DNA of 22,673 nt from Porticoccaceae bacterium (lineage in GTDB: Bacteria > Pseudomonadota > Gammaproteobacteria > Pseudomonadales > Porticoccaceae), in the NCBI GenBank assembly GCA_030741175.1, contig JASLVT010000001.1, positions 1 to 22,673 on the forward strand, read 5' to 3'. The notes below the pieces were generated by a model. The model was not told the DNA's origin. It saw nothing but the letters and a program-made list of their open reading frames with translations, and ran no database searches. Shown here one piece after another: positions 15,282-22,673 of the stretch. The translations under genes were made by a program, and so were the position numbers. Numbering within the stretch: position 1 is the first letter of the stretch; each line of letters starts with the position of its first letter.

Positions 15282-16592
15282 ATGTCAGATAATAGTAACG
15301 TCGATAAGCAGAACCCGCCGGCAAGCATCGGTTTTTGGCGCGGATGGTCCATCGCAGTGGGCTGTGCCATTGGCTCTGGCGTGTTTATGATGCCGACATT
15401 ATTGGCACCCTACGGCATGCTTGGCATGGCAGGATGGTTAATCGCCGGTGGCGGCACCCTGTTAGTGGCACTCTGTCTATCGCGCCTCGTGCGCCGTATT
15501 CCCAAAATCGGCGGTCCCTATGCCTATGTCCATGAAGGCCTAGGGCAGTTTGCCGGCTTCTTAATTGCCTGGACCTACTGGATCGCTTGCATTGCCGCAG
15601 TATCCGGTATCGCCATTGCCTTTGTCGGCTATCTCGGCGTTTTTATTCCAGAGATAACTGAATCTAGACTGCTGTCCCTAGTCTTTGCCCTCGGACTGAT
15701 CTGGACTATTTTTGTATTAAATATTCGTAGCTTGGAGGGCAGTAGCAAGTTTCAGGTGCTGTCCACTTTGCTTAAGCTTGTGCCACTACTGTTTATGATT
15801 GTGATGGGCTTTACCCATATGCAACCGCATAACTTGCCCGAATTTAACCCCACCGAATTGCATCCAGCCGCGCTACTGGCCACTGTTACAACGCTGGTGA
15901 TGTGGTCGTTTGTTGGCATAGAGACCGCATCAGTGCCAGCACAAAATATGCGCGAGCCCGAAAAAACTATACCCAAGGTACTGGTCGCCGCCGTACTCAG
16001 CATTCTAACGATTTATATGTTGGTGAGTTTTGCTATTGCTCTGGTAGTGCCGGCAGAGGAACTGGCTGGCTCATCCGCACCTTTCGCTCTCGCTGCCACC
16101 AAAATTATGGGGCCTGTTGGAGCCGCTGCAATTACCTTTGGCGCTTTGATATCAACATTGGGATCGCTGAATGCCAATGCCTTCACCGCGGGGAATATCG
16201 CTCTAGCGGCAGCCAAAGATAATCTACTGCCCGCCAGATTTAATGTGCTGACTGATAATGGTACACCGAGTTTTGCTTTTATTATCTCCGCAATATCAGT
16301 CAGTGTCTTACTGTTTCTAAACTACACCAAAGGCCTGGTAGCGGCATTTACCTTTATGGCTATGCTATCGACTCTATCGACTCTAATGGCCTATGCCTTT
16401 TGTGCTGTCGCCGAATTTTATTTTCTCAAGTCCGATCAACCTGGACCTGAACGCAATAAAGCCATTGGCCTATCAATAGCGGCATTTTTATATGCTTTTT
16501 TTGCTATCTGGGGTGCCGGCACAGAAATTGTTTTCTACTCCTTTATGTTGATTCTAATTGGCATGCCAATTTACGCCTTAGTCAGGCAATAG
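15282..16592 (+). CDS. APC-family amino acid permease (AdiC-like)
   Basis: This is a twelve-segment inner-membrane transporter of the amino acid-polyamine-organocation superfamily, nearest in look to the AdiC/PotE/CadB group. GWSIAVGCAIGSGVFMMP (21-38) is TM1 with its unwound GSG motif, GGPYAYVHEGLG is the TM3 entry, and MWSFVGIETASVPAQNMREP in TM6 matches the AdiC segment that contacts the substrate and gates the path. The 436-residue length is normal. A strong GGGG-AACAGAG ribosome-binding region precedes the ATG. The 79-bp gap upstream is the largest in the nine-gene run and could hold a separate promoter. The following gene encodes an arginine-modifying-type hydrolase, so a cationic or methylated guanidino amino acid is a reasonable but unproven substrate. 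Confidence 0.88.
   Translation: MSDNSNVDKQNPPASIGFWRGWSIAVGCAIGSGVFMMPTLLAPYGMLGMAGWLIAGGGTLLVALCLSRLVRRIPKIGGPYAYVHEGLGQFAGFLIAWTYWIACIAAVSGIAIAFVGYLGVFIPEITESRLLSLVFALGLIWTIFVLNIRSLEGSSKFQVLSTLLKLVPLLFMIVMGFTHMQPHNLPEFNPTELHPAALLATVTTLVMWSFVGIETASVPAQNMREPEKTIPKVLVAAVLSILTIYMLVSFAIALVVPAEELAGSSAPFALAATKIMGPVGAAAITFGALISTLGSLNANAFTAGNIALAAAKDNLLPARFNVLTDNGTPSFAFIISAISVSVLLFLNYTKGLVAAFTFMAMLSTLSTLMAYAFCAVAEFYFLKSDQPGPERNKAIGLSIAAFLYAFFAIWGAGTEIVFYSFMLILIGMPIYALVRQ
16365..16382 (+). repeat. 9-bp tandem duplication inside the permease gene
   Basis: CTATCGACT occurs twice in a row (16365-16373, 16374-16382), followed by a partial third unit CTA, and encodes a short Leu-Ser-Thr repeat in a transmembrane segment. 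It is in frame and does not disturb the gene. Confidence 0.9.
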
Positions 16593-16614
16593 ATACAGCT
16601 GACGAGATTTAACT

Positions 16615-17481
16615 ATGTCCAAATTTAATGAATACTCGACCATCAAACGAGTCGCCATACGCAGCGCTGCCAACGCTTTTGTCAGTGAGGCAATACTCGA
16701 AGAGCAATGGCAGCCTCTGCGTTTTCACGCTATGCCAGATCTTGCCGAGGCCATTCGCGAGTACGAGGGCTTTCGCGCACTGCTCAGTAGCAATGGTGCC
16801 GAGATTATTGAGTTACCCCCTTCCGACAGTCTCACCATCGACAGCATATATACCAGAGACAGTATTCTGGTTAGCCCCAAAGGCTTGATTCTGTGCAATA
16901 TGGGACGCGCCAGCCGCACACCCGAAGCCGAAATTAATGCCGCCAGCTATACCGCACTTGGCCATCGTATTGCGGGACAGATTACCGCACCGGGTACACT
17001 GGAGGGTGGTGATTTTATTTGGCTGGATGAACAGCATGCCGCTGTCGGACTTGGACCGCGTACCAATGCCGAAGGCATTCGCCAACTGGGCGATATTCTC
17101 GGGCCAGAGGTTGAACTGCATGTAGTCGAACTGCCGGAACCGGACCATCCAGATGATGTTCTGCATCTTATGTCAATCATTTCACCTCTCGATCAGGATC
17201 TTGCACTAATCTACCGACCCTTTATGCCCACCGAGTTCATCGCATGGCTTGAGAAATTGGGCGTCGCATTTGTAGATGTGCCAGAACAGGAATATGCCAT
17301 TATGGGCTGTAATGTTTTGGCTATCGCACCGCGCATCAGCATTATGTTGGAAAATCTACCCGGCGTTAAACGCGGTCTAGAAGATGCCGGTTGTACGGTG
17401 GCCACGTATAAAGGGCTTGAAATAAGCCGTAAAGGCGAAGGTGGGCCGACCTGCCTCACGCGACCACTGGAACGAAACTAA
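16615..17481 (+). CDS. Dimethylarginine dimethylaminohydrolase-like enzyme
   Basis: This is a guanidino-group-modifying enzyme of the DDAH/arginine deiminase/amidinotransferase fold. DDAH proper converts methylated arginine to citrulline and methylamine. Visible active-site elements are SIYTRDS with Asp76 and Asp82, GTLEGGDF with Glu130 and Asp133, LGPRTNAEG with Arg149, DDVLHLMS with His184, and GGPTCLTRP near the C-terminus with nucleophile Cys280. The HLMS and TCLT contexts resemble DDAH more than the classic arginine deiminase. The 288-residue length is at the upper end for DDAH. It starts 22 bp after the permease and ends two bases before the Rieske oxygenase gene. Other guanidino or ureido compounds could be the real substrate. 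Confidence 0.85.
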   Translation: MSKFNEYSTIKRVAIRSAANAFVSEAILEEQWQPLRFHAMPDLAEAIREYEGFRALLSSNGAEIIELPPSDSLTIDSIYTRDSILVSPKGLILCNMGRASRTPEAEINAASYTALGHRIAGQITAPGTLEGGDFIWLDEQHAAVGLGPRTNAEGIRQLGDILGPEVELHVVELPEPDHPDDVLHLMSIISPLDQDLALIYRPFMPTEFIAWLEKLGVAFVDVPEQEYAIMGCNVLAIAPRISIMLENLPGVKRGLEDAGCTVATYKGLEISRKGEGGPTCLTRPLERN

Positions 17482-17483
17482 CC

Positions 17484-18665
17484 ATGTCTACTCAACAATA
17501 CGCCACTAATTACCAGAGCCTGCCCAGCTGGACCTATACTAGCGAGGCCTTTTTTGAACTGGAAAAGCAGCATCTGTTTTTAACCAGTTGGCAACTGGTC
17601 TGCCATCTATCCAATATCCCCAATAGTGGCGATTACTTTACCTTTGAGTTGTTTAATGAACGCATCATCGCCATACGCGGTGCCGATAATGTTGTGCGTG
17701 CGTTTCACAATGTCTGTGCACATCGTGCGGCGAGATTATTAGACGGCGACTCCGGCAACTGCGGCAAGCGACTGACCTGCCCCTATCACAACTGGACATA
17801 TGATTTGAGCGGCAACCTCACCAATGTGCCCTATCGCGATCAATTTGTGGATTTTGATGAAAAGCAGAATGGCTTGGTAGCAGTTGAAATGGAGATTTTT
17901 CAGGGCTTTATTTTTGTGCGACTGGCTAGCGTGGATGGCCCCAGTGTCGCGGAACAATTTGCTCCCTATATTGAGGAAATTAAACAGTACCGCTTTGAAG
18001 AGTTGCAGCCACTGGCGCGAGTTTTAATGCGCCCCCGCGATGTCAATTGGAAACAGATCGCAGATAACTATGTGGATGCGCTGCATATTCCAATTGCGCA
18101 CCCAGGGCTCTCAGCACTGGTCGGTAATAGCTATGGTGTCGAGGTGGGCGGCGATGGTGGCTATGTACACAAGATGTGGAGTGATGTGCGCCAGAGTAGA
18201 AAAAATACCTTATCCAATCGACTCTACAATGAAATACTACCAGCGCTGGATCATTTGAGTGCAGACCAACAACGTCGCTGGGTATATTACCGACTGTGGC
18301 CCAATCTCGCGTTTGATGTCTACCCAGAGCAAATGGACTTTATGCAATTTATTCCCATTAGCGCTGAAAAAACACTAATCCGCGAGCTACCTTACGCTCT
18401 GCCCGATGAACGCCGCGAGGTACAAGTCGCGCGCTACCTTAACTGGCGCATTAATCGTCAGGTCAATGCCGAAGATACCGATCTTATCAGCCGTGTTCAG
18501 GATGGTATGGGAACTAGCGGATTTAGTTCAGGGCCACTGGCAAAAACCGAAGTCTGCCTGATCGATAGCGCCGAGAAGATTCGCACTGCCATGCCAGTCT
18601 CAAGACTCAGCCAGAAACCCACCGAGCAAGAGATGGCAACGGTCAATCAACAGATGCTGCTATAG
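17484..18665 (+). CDS. Rieske non-heme iron oxygenase, alpha subunit
   Basis: This is a ring-hydroxylating or N-demethylating oxygenase large subunit. The Rieske [2Fe-2S] site is CAH (78-80) and CPYH (99-102). The catalytic iron site is NYVDALHIPIAH: Asp198 is the bridging residue between centres, His201 and His206 are iron ligands, and the third carboxylate is in EDTDL (330-334), followed by the usual Gln-rich QDGM segment. The 393-residue length and lack of a beta-subunit gene fit homotrimeric members such as the glycine betaine and carnitine monooxygenases. No reductase partner gene is in this window. It begins two bases after the DDAH-like gene, the tightest junction of the run, implying a shared pathway. 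The substrate is unknown; a methylated amine or amino acid is the favoured guess from context. Confidence 0.9.
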   Translation: MSTQQYATNYQSLPSWTYTSEAFFELEKQHLFLTSWQLVCHLSNIPNSGDYFTFELFNERIIAIRGADNVVRAFHNVCAHRAARLLDGDSGNCGKRLTCPYHNWTYDLSGNLTNVPYRDQFVDFDEKQNGLVAVEMEIFQGFIFVRLASVDGPSVAEQFAPYIEEIKQYRFEELQPLARVLMRPRDVNWKQIADNYVDALHIPIAHPGLSALVGNSYGVEVGGDGGYVHKMWSDVRQSRKNTLSNRLYNEILPALDHLSADQQRRWVYYRLWPNLAFDVYPEQMDFMQFIPISAEKTLIRELPYALPDERREVQVARYLNWRINRQVNAEDTDLISRVQDGMGTSGFSSGPLAKTEVCLIDSAEKIRTAMPVSRLSQKPTEQEMATVNQQMLL

Positions 18666-18666
18666 G

Positions 18667-18698
18667 AATTACTCAGGTACCGCGGTACCCCAGTAATT
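18667..18698. repeat. 32-bp near-perfect inverted repeat at a convergent gene junction
   Basis: The centre is a perfect 14-bp palindrome GGTACCGCGGTACC (18676-18689); outer arms AATTACT (18667-18673) and AGTAATT (18692-18698) extend it to 16-bp arms with only the CA/CC positions unmatched. It spans the gap between the Rieske and methyltransferase stop codons and the last codons of the methyltransferase. It would form a strong RNA hairpin in either transcript, so a bidirectional terminator is possible, but no T-run follows on either side. Confidence 0.65.
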
Positions 18699-19289
18699 GT
18701 AGCCAGCAAATTTTGGTGTGCTGGGAAGATACATTTGCTCCATAACTTCAATCTTAAATCCAGCCGCGGTAATAAGCGCGGGAATATTGCGATTGAGATG
18801 ACAGCCACCGGCGATTTTTCCCCAGTACGGATCAATGCGATTTTGCCATTTTGACACATTGGCGTCAGGAGCAAGACCATGCTCACAAAAAATCAGCTGC
18901 CCATCGGGTTTAAGCACCCTATTTATTTCTTTATTCGCTTCAGCTACCTGAGGAATAGTACACATGGTGTAGGTCACCAATACAGTATCCACATGGTTCT
19001 GCGGTAGAGGGATGGCCTCGGCACCGCCGAGAATAAATTCCACTCTGAGGCCTTTCTCATCCGCTACCTTGCGTGCCATGCGGTTGAGCTCCTCTGAGGG
19101 ATCCAAGCCGATAATTTTTGTCACCCGATCAGCATTGTAAAAGGGAATATTGAGACCAGAACCAATACCAATCTCTAACACCAAACCCTGTGCCAACGGC
19201 ACAACTTTCTCACGCTGGTATTGGATGGGTTTGGTACCACAGGCACAGTTTAAAAAGCGTGGCAGAATATATTTATCATAAAAGCCCAT
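18669..19289 (-). CDS. Class I SAM-dependent methyltransferase
   Basis: This is a 206-residue methyltransferase with a Rossmann fold. LVLEIGIGSGLNIPFY (37-51) is motif I, with Gly41, Gly43 and Gly45; IIGLDPSEEL is motif II, and VLVTYTMCTI and RVLKPDGQLIFCEHG follow in order. The C-terminal part GGCHLNRNIPALITAAGF resembles the METTL7-like small-molecule methyltransferase group. The N-terminus carries a Cys pair (NCACG, 14-18). The acceptor substrate is unknown. It is the last gene of the minus-strand run, 21 bp after DUF2237, and its last codons form part of a 32-bp inverted repeat. Confidence 0.85.
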   Translation of the reverse strand: MGFYDKYILPRFLNCACGTKPIQYQREKVVPLAQGLVLEIGIGSGLNIPFYNADRVTKIIGLDPSEELNRMARKVADEKGLRVEFILGGAEAIPLPQNHVDTVLVTYTMCTIPQVAEANKEINRVLKPDGQLIFCEHGLAPDANVSKWQNRIDPYWGKIAGGCHLNRNIPALITAAGFKIEVMEQMYLPSTPKFAGYNYWGTAVPE

Positions 19290-19310
19290 ACTATTATTCC
19301 CCCTCTCTAT

Positions 19311-19679
19311 CTAATTTAAGTCTGTGGCATAGGTACTCAAGATAGCCAATGGAATAATCTCTAAGGCTTTACTATTGGTGCGCATAAGATGAACACGGGG
19401 CGCACAACCAGCCTCATGGGCTTCGAGCCATCTGGATGCACACAAGCACCAAGACTGACCTGGAGATAATCCCGGAAACTCAAACTCTGGCCGCGGTGTC
19501 GATAGATCATTACCTCGCGACAATGAAAAGTCTAAAAACTCTGCCGTCATCACAGCACAGACCGTGTGGGAGCCCCGATCATATTTATCTGTGCGGCAGT
19601 AGCCGTCACGAAAATAACCCGTGATCGGATTGCGACAGCATTCCTCAATAATTTCACCAAACACATTGGTCTGTGACAA
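19311..19679 (-). CDS. DUF2237 family protein
   Basis: This is a 122-residue protein of unknown function that matches the DUF2237 family closely. NPITGYFRDGYCRT, GSHTVCAVMTAEFLDFS, RGNDLSTPRPEFEFPGL and WCLCASRWLEAHEAG are family hallmarks, with several conserved cysteines that could bind a metal. The start is TTG at 19677-19679: GGAGA (19686-19690) precedes it by seven bases, and no in-frame ATG exists before the conserved domain. The gene is 53 bp after the acyl-CoA dehydrogenase and 21 bp before the methyltransferase in a minus-strand run. Confidence 0.9.
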   Translation of the reverse strand: MSQTNVFGEIIEECCRNPITGYFRDGYCRTDKYDRGSHTVCAVMTAEFLDFSLSRGNDLSTPRPEFEFPGLSPGQSWCLCASRWLEAHEAGCAPRVHLMRTNSKALEIIPLAILSTYATDLN

Positions 19680-19732
19680 AGGGAATCTCCATTACAGTCA
19701 ATGATGCTATGTCTACTATATCAGTGTTGATA

Positions 19733-21532
19733 TCACTGACCCAAAAACTGTTGCGCTGTGAGATCGAAGCAGGTGCTATCCAAATCAGCCACAACCTCTA
19801 AATTGGTGCAAGCCTTGGGTATTTCATAGCGGAAGAAAAACTGGGTGGCAGCCAACTTACCGGCATAGAAATCCTTATCACCAGCATCACCGTCATTTAA
19901 CCCCTTACAGGCGGCAATAGCCTGCTTTAACCACATCCATGCAATCACCGCGTGCCCCATTGCATCGAGGAAGATGGTCGCATTGGCAAGCGCTAACCCT
20001 TTGTTATCACAGCCCACTACCGCGGCAATGGTCTGCTCAATTTGATCAAAGGTTGCGGTCAATTGCTCAGAATAGCCTGACAACTGAGAGTAGGCTGAAG
20101 CAGCATCAATGGTCGCCTGCACTTCCTCGCGCAAGATAGCAACCGCGGCACCATTGTGCATTTGTACCTTGCGACCCAATATATCCAACCCCTGAATACC
20201 CCAGGTTCCCTCATGAATATGATTGAGACGGTTGTCGCGATAGAGTCGCTCCACTGGGTATTCACGGGTATAGCCGTAACCACCCAGCACCTGTATAGCA
20301 AGCTTATTAGCCTCTAGACAATACTCTGATGGCCAGGACTTACAGATCGGCGTAAGCAAGTCTAGTAGTAAACTCATGCGCTGGTTTTGTCGCTTATCCT
20401 GTGAGATTTTTTGCTGATCAATAATCTGTGAGCTGTAATACATCAACATCTGCGCGCCTTCGACAAAGGCTTTTTGGGTCATCAACATACGCTTGATATC
20501 GGCATGCTCAGAGATCATCACTTGCGGTAGATCTGGGTTTTTATTATCCAGTGGTCGTCCCTGTGGGCGATTGCGCGCATAGTCTAGCGAGTACAGATAC
20601 CCGCCTAGCGCCGTCATTACCGCCGACATGCCCACCGAAATCCGCGCCTCATTCATCATATGGAACATATTGGCCAGACCGTCATTCTCATTGCCGACCA
20701 AATAGCCGATGCAGTCGCCGCCCTCACCAAAATTTAGCAACGTATTAGTCGCACCGCGACAACCCATCTTATGGTTGAGCCCTGCCAGTGCGATGTTATT
20801 GCGCTCACCGAGACTACCATCGGCATTAACACGAACCTTGGGTACCAAGAACAGAGAAATCCCCCTAACACCTGCGGGGCCACCGGGCACCTTGGCTAGC
20901 ACCATATGAATAATATTATCGGTCAGATCCTGTTCACCGCCGGATATCCACATTTTAGTGCCAGTGAGCTTATAGCTACCATCGGCCATAGGTTCCGCCT
21001 TAGTGCGAATATCGGCGAGCGATGAACCGGCTTGGGGTTCGGAGAGGCACATGGTGCCAAACCAATCGCCCGCCACCAGAGGACCTAAATACTGCTCTTT
21101 CAGTTCAGCAGAGCCGCATGCATTGAGCATATTGGCAACGCCTTGGGTCAAAAACAGATAGATATGAATCGGGTTATTGGCGCAGACAAACATACCATTT
21201 AAGGCCTGATCGACCATCCAAGGCAATTGCATTCCACCAATATCGGCATCGTAGCCAGAGGTCGCCAACCCGGCGTCTTTAAATGCATTGATCGCTTGCT
21301 TGACCTCGGGAATGGTCTCCACTGCACCATCGACAAACTGTGGCTCATTGGCATCCAGTTTACCTGCGCAGGGCAAAAACTCCTCTTCAGCGATACTCTG
21401 ACAGAGATCAAATATGGCATCTATAGATTCAGGATCATAATCAGAATAACGCGCCGACTTCAGCAGATTATCTAAATCCAACGCCTCATAAAACATAAAG
21501 TCCAGATCTCGACGATTCACAATCATTGACAT
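19733..21532 (-). CDS. Acyl-CoA dehydrogenase (about 600-residue type)
   Basis: This FAD-dependent enzyme is predicted to oxidise an acyl-CoA to the 2,3-enoyl-CoA. The core follows the family order: GLATSGYDADIGGMQLP, MCLSEPQAGSSLADI and TKMWISGGEQDL in the middle domain, and VLGGYGYTREYPVERLYRD before IHEGTWGIQ. Glu441 in the latter is the expected catalytic base. The 599-residue length with an extra C-terminal domain matches the long subfamily that includes DmdC (methylmercaptopropionyl-CoA dehydrogenase) and AidB-like relatives, but I cannot choose among them. The ATG has AGAGAG upstream. It lies 87 bp after the PF10118 gene in a minus-strand run that starts with a thiolase, consistent with a beta-oxidation-type pathway. 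Confidence 0.9.
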   Translation of the reverse strand: MSMIVNRRDLDFMFYEALDLDNLLKSARYSDYDPESIDAIFDLCQSIAEEEFLPCAGKLDANEPQFVDGAVETIPEVKQAINAFKDAGLATSGYDADIGGMQLPWMVDQALNGMFVCANNPIHIYLFLTQGVANMLNACGSAELKEQYLGPLVAGDWFGTMCLSEPQAGSSLADIRTKAEPMADGSYKLTGTKMWISGGEQDLTDNIIHMVLAKVPGGPAGVRGISLFLVPKVRVNADGSLGERNNIALAGLNHKMGCRGATNTLLNFGEGGDCIGYLVGNENDGLANMFHMMNEARISVGMSAVMTALGGYLYSLDYARNRPQGRPLDNKNPDLPQVMISEHADIKRMLMTQKAFVEGAQMLMYYSSQIIDQQKISQDKRQNQRMSLLLDLLTPICKSWPSEYCLEANKLAIQVLGGYGYTREYPVERLYRDNRLNHIHEGTWGIQGLDILGRKVQMHNGAAVAILREEVQATIDAASAYSQLSGYSEQLTATFDQIEQTIAAVVGCDNKGLALANATIFLDAMGHAVIAWMWLKQAIAACKGLNDGDAGDKDFYAGKLAATQFFFRYEIPKACTNLEVVADLDSTCFDLTAQQFLGQ

Positions 21533-21619
21533 AACTTATCTCTCTTAACTACTGACCTAACTAATTTTTTTATCCAACGACCAAGCTGATCTTTGTACCA
21601 TCACCGCAATCGCTATCTA

Positions 21620-22450
21620 TTACTGTGACTGTTGCAATGACCAGCGCTCTATCAGCTGTTGGTTATCATGTTGCCAGGGGTGAAAATCCTCGCGAAAAAA
21701 ATCGCGATAGAGTCTTAGAGTGCCGCGCAACACACCCCGCTTACCAAATAAAAATACCAAACCAGAGGCCCAGACTTTGAGGTTCCATAACTTACCGTCG
21801 GACTTCAGCATATGGCGCACACCATGCAAAATATCCCAAAAAAGGAAAAACGTGCTACGCCGCATGGCGGCACGACGCATCTTTTCTGTACCGCCGACTG
21901 CACGATAGACATCAAAGGCCACCGCTTTATGTTCCATTTCCTCCGCAGCATGCCAGCGCCATAGTTTAGCCATGGCTGGATGAGCAACCGAAAAAATATC
22001 CGCATCACCCAGCACTCTCTCAGCCATCACTGCTGTCATATGCTCCACAGCCACAGTGCCCGCCAAACGCTCTCGTGCCGGAACATTTTTTTCCACCCAA
22101 CGCATACGGCGCCGCAAGGGCCCAACAAGCTTTTCCAAATCATAGCCACGCTGGGCGCAGAGTAATTCGTTGTAACGTTGATGCTCGCGTAAATGTACCG
22201 CCTCTTGACTGTAGAACAATTTCATTTCCCGCTGTAACTTGGGATCAGAAATGCGATCGCGATAATGGCGTACCGAGTTGATAAAAAACTGTTCGCCAAG
22301 AGGAAAGGTGATGGACATGGCATTAAGCCAAGCCGTGGCAAACACATGATTATCCATCCACTCAGTTTTTAACGCCTCAGCAATATCCAGCTCAGGATTG
22401 CGTTTTACTATGCTGACATTATCTGGCGTGTAGGATTGAGTCTGACTCAT
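21620..22450 (-). CDS. PF10118 'metal-dependent hydrolase' (ferritin-like diiron) protein
   Basis: This is a helical protein of the PF10118/COG3687 family, annotated as metal-dependent hydrolase though no reaction is firmly known. Counting from the ATG at 22450 (276 aa), possible metal ligands are Glu53 in FPLGEQFF, Glu83 and His86 in EAVHLREH, Glu136 in AVEHMTAVMAE, and the EEMEH segment (170-174) with its ExxH pattern; together they resemble a ferritin-like diiron site. I chose 22450 because AAGGGGG (22459-22465) stands eight bases before it, while a possible upstream TTG at 22477 has no such site. That ribosome-binding site overlaps the stop codon of the thiolase gene, so coupling is likely. 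A hydrophobic stretch near WASGLVFLFG may touch the membrane. Confidence 0.87.
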   Translation of the reverse strand: MSQTQSYTPDNVSIVKRNPELDIAEALKTEWMDNHVFATAWLNAMSITFPLGEQFFINSVRHYRDRISDPKLQREMKLFYSQEAVHLREHQRYNELLCAQRGYDLEKLVGPLRRRMRWVEKNVPARERLAGTVAVEHMTAVMAERVLGDADIFSVAHPAMAKLWRWHAAEEMEHKAVAFDVYRAVGGTEKMRRAAMRRSTFFLFWDILHGVRHMLKSDGKLWNLKVWASGLVFLFGKRGVLRGTLRLYRDFFREDFHPWQHDNQQLIERWSLQQSQ

Positions 22451-22458
22451 CTTCAATA

Positions 22459-22465
22459 CCCCCTT
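22459..22465 (-). promoter_or_regulatory. Ribosome-binding site that fixes the PF10118 start
   Basis: AAGGGGG on the minus strand, eight bases before the ATG at 22450. Its first two A residues are the last two bases of the thiolase TAA stop, so the thiolase stop and the next gene's Shine-Dalgarno are fused. Confidence 0.75.
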
Positions 22466-22673
22466 ACATGCGCTCAATAATAATGGCCGGTGCCATACCG
22501 CCGCCGGCGCACATGGTAACCAGACCGCGCTTTAACTGACGGCGCTCAAGTTCATCCACCATAGTCCCGACTAACACTGATCCCGTTGCACCAATGGGGT
22601 GACCAAGCGCCATTGCACCGCCATTGACATTGACCTTGTCGCGATCCAGATCCAGATCACGAATAAATTTCTC
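22464..22673 (-). CDS. Thiolase (acetyl-CoA acetyltransferase), C-terminal fragment
   Basis: The last ~69 residues of a thiolase run into the window edge; the 5' part lies beyond 22673. The translated fragment contains [16 protein letters not shown], which carries the catalytic His of the GHP motif, then [16 protein letters not shown], then [15 protein letters not shown], with the second active-site Cys in CAGGG, and a TAA stop. This is a complete thiolase C-terminus. The enzyme would cleave 3-ketoacyl-CoA or condense acetyl-CoA. It is the first visible gene of the minus-strand run thiolase, PF10118, acyl-CoA dehydrogenase, DUF2237, methyltransferase. Confidence 0.9.
   Translation of the reverse strand, partial: EKFIRDLDLDRDKVNVNGGAMALGHPIGATGSVLVGTMVDELERRQLKRGLVTMCAGGGMAPAIIIERM

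Noticed and set aside
19721..19739. TCAGTG/CACTGA hairpin at the end of the acyl-CoA dehydrogenase gene as a terminator
   Set aside because: The stem is only 6 bp with a 7-base loop, AT-rich, overlaps the last codons, and has no T-run after it on the minus strand; the next gene is probably co-transcribed.

Overview
The window looks like chromosomal DNA of a free-living, probably marine, aerobic gammaproteobacterium. The gene families (YlqF, HI0933-type flavoprotein, DUF1415, DUF2237, PF10118, 600-residue acyl-CoA dehydrogenase) and the mid-range base composition recall the Cellvibrionales-type lineages (SAR92, Halieaceae, Spongiibacteraceae relatives). That placement is inference only. I see no rRNA, tRNA, insertion sequence, CRISPR array or phage gene, and no gene-free stretch above 300 bases.

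Layout. (1) 156-3627, plus strand: an MFS exporter, then a penicillin/AHL-acylase lipoprotein with a 15-bp tandem repeat in the spacer ahead of its autocatalytic serine. (2) 3690-8072: the ribosome-assembly GTPase YlqF, converging on a DUF1415 to HI0933-flavoprotein pair on the minus strand, then a plus-strand fusion of a DEDDh exonuclease with a GIY-YIG nuclease. (3) 8107-9387, minus: an Old Yellow Enzyme-family oxidoreductase. It is divergent from the next block across a 232-bp intergenic region that holds an operator-like palindrome beside a good -10 box. (4) 9620-18665, plus: nine tightly packed genes. They encode an acyl-CoA thioesterase, a CaiB/BaiF CoA-transferase, an exported di-heme peroxidase-like protein, a parallel beta-helix protein carrying a C-terminal cytochrome c domain, a 4HBT thioesterase, a cysteine-poor glutaredoxin-like protein, an APC amino-acid permease, a dimethylarginine dimethylaminohydrolase-like enzyme and a Rieske oxygenase. 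(5) 18669-22673, minus: a run consisting of the 3' end of a thiolase, a PF10118 diiron-like protein, an acyl-CoA dehydrogenase, DUF2237 and a SAM methyltransferase. It meets block 4 at a 32-bp near-perfect inverted repeat.

How they may work together. Blocks 3 to 5 are rich in acyl-CoA chemistry (thiolase, acyl-CoA dehydrogenase, CoA-transferase, two thioesterases, OYE reductase), which suits catabolism of an unusual fatty, terpenoid or steroid-like carbon source. Inside block 4 there are two sub-modules: a periplasmic heme pair (di-heme peroxidase plus beta-helix cytochrome) and a permease-DDAH-Rieske trio that could import and break down a methylated guanidino or amino compound. The most interesting leads are the beta-helix/cytochrome fusion next to the di-heme enzyme, the permease-DDAH-Rieske trio, the glutaredoxin fold lacking its catalytic cysteine, and the exonuclease/GIY-YIG fusion. 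None could be checked against databases here.
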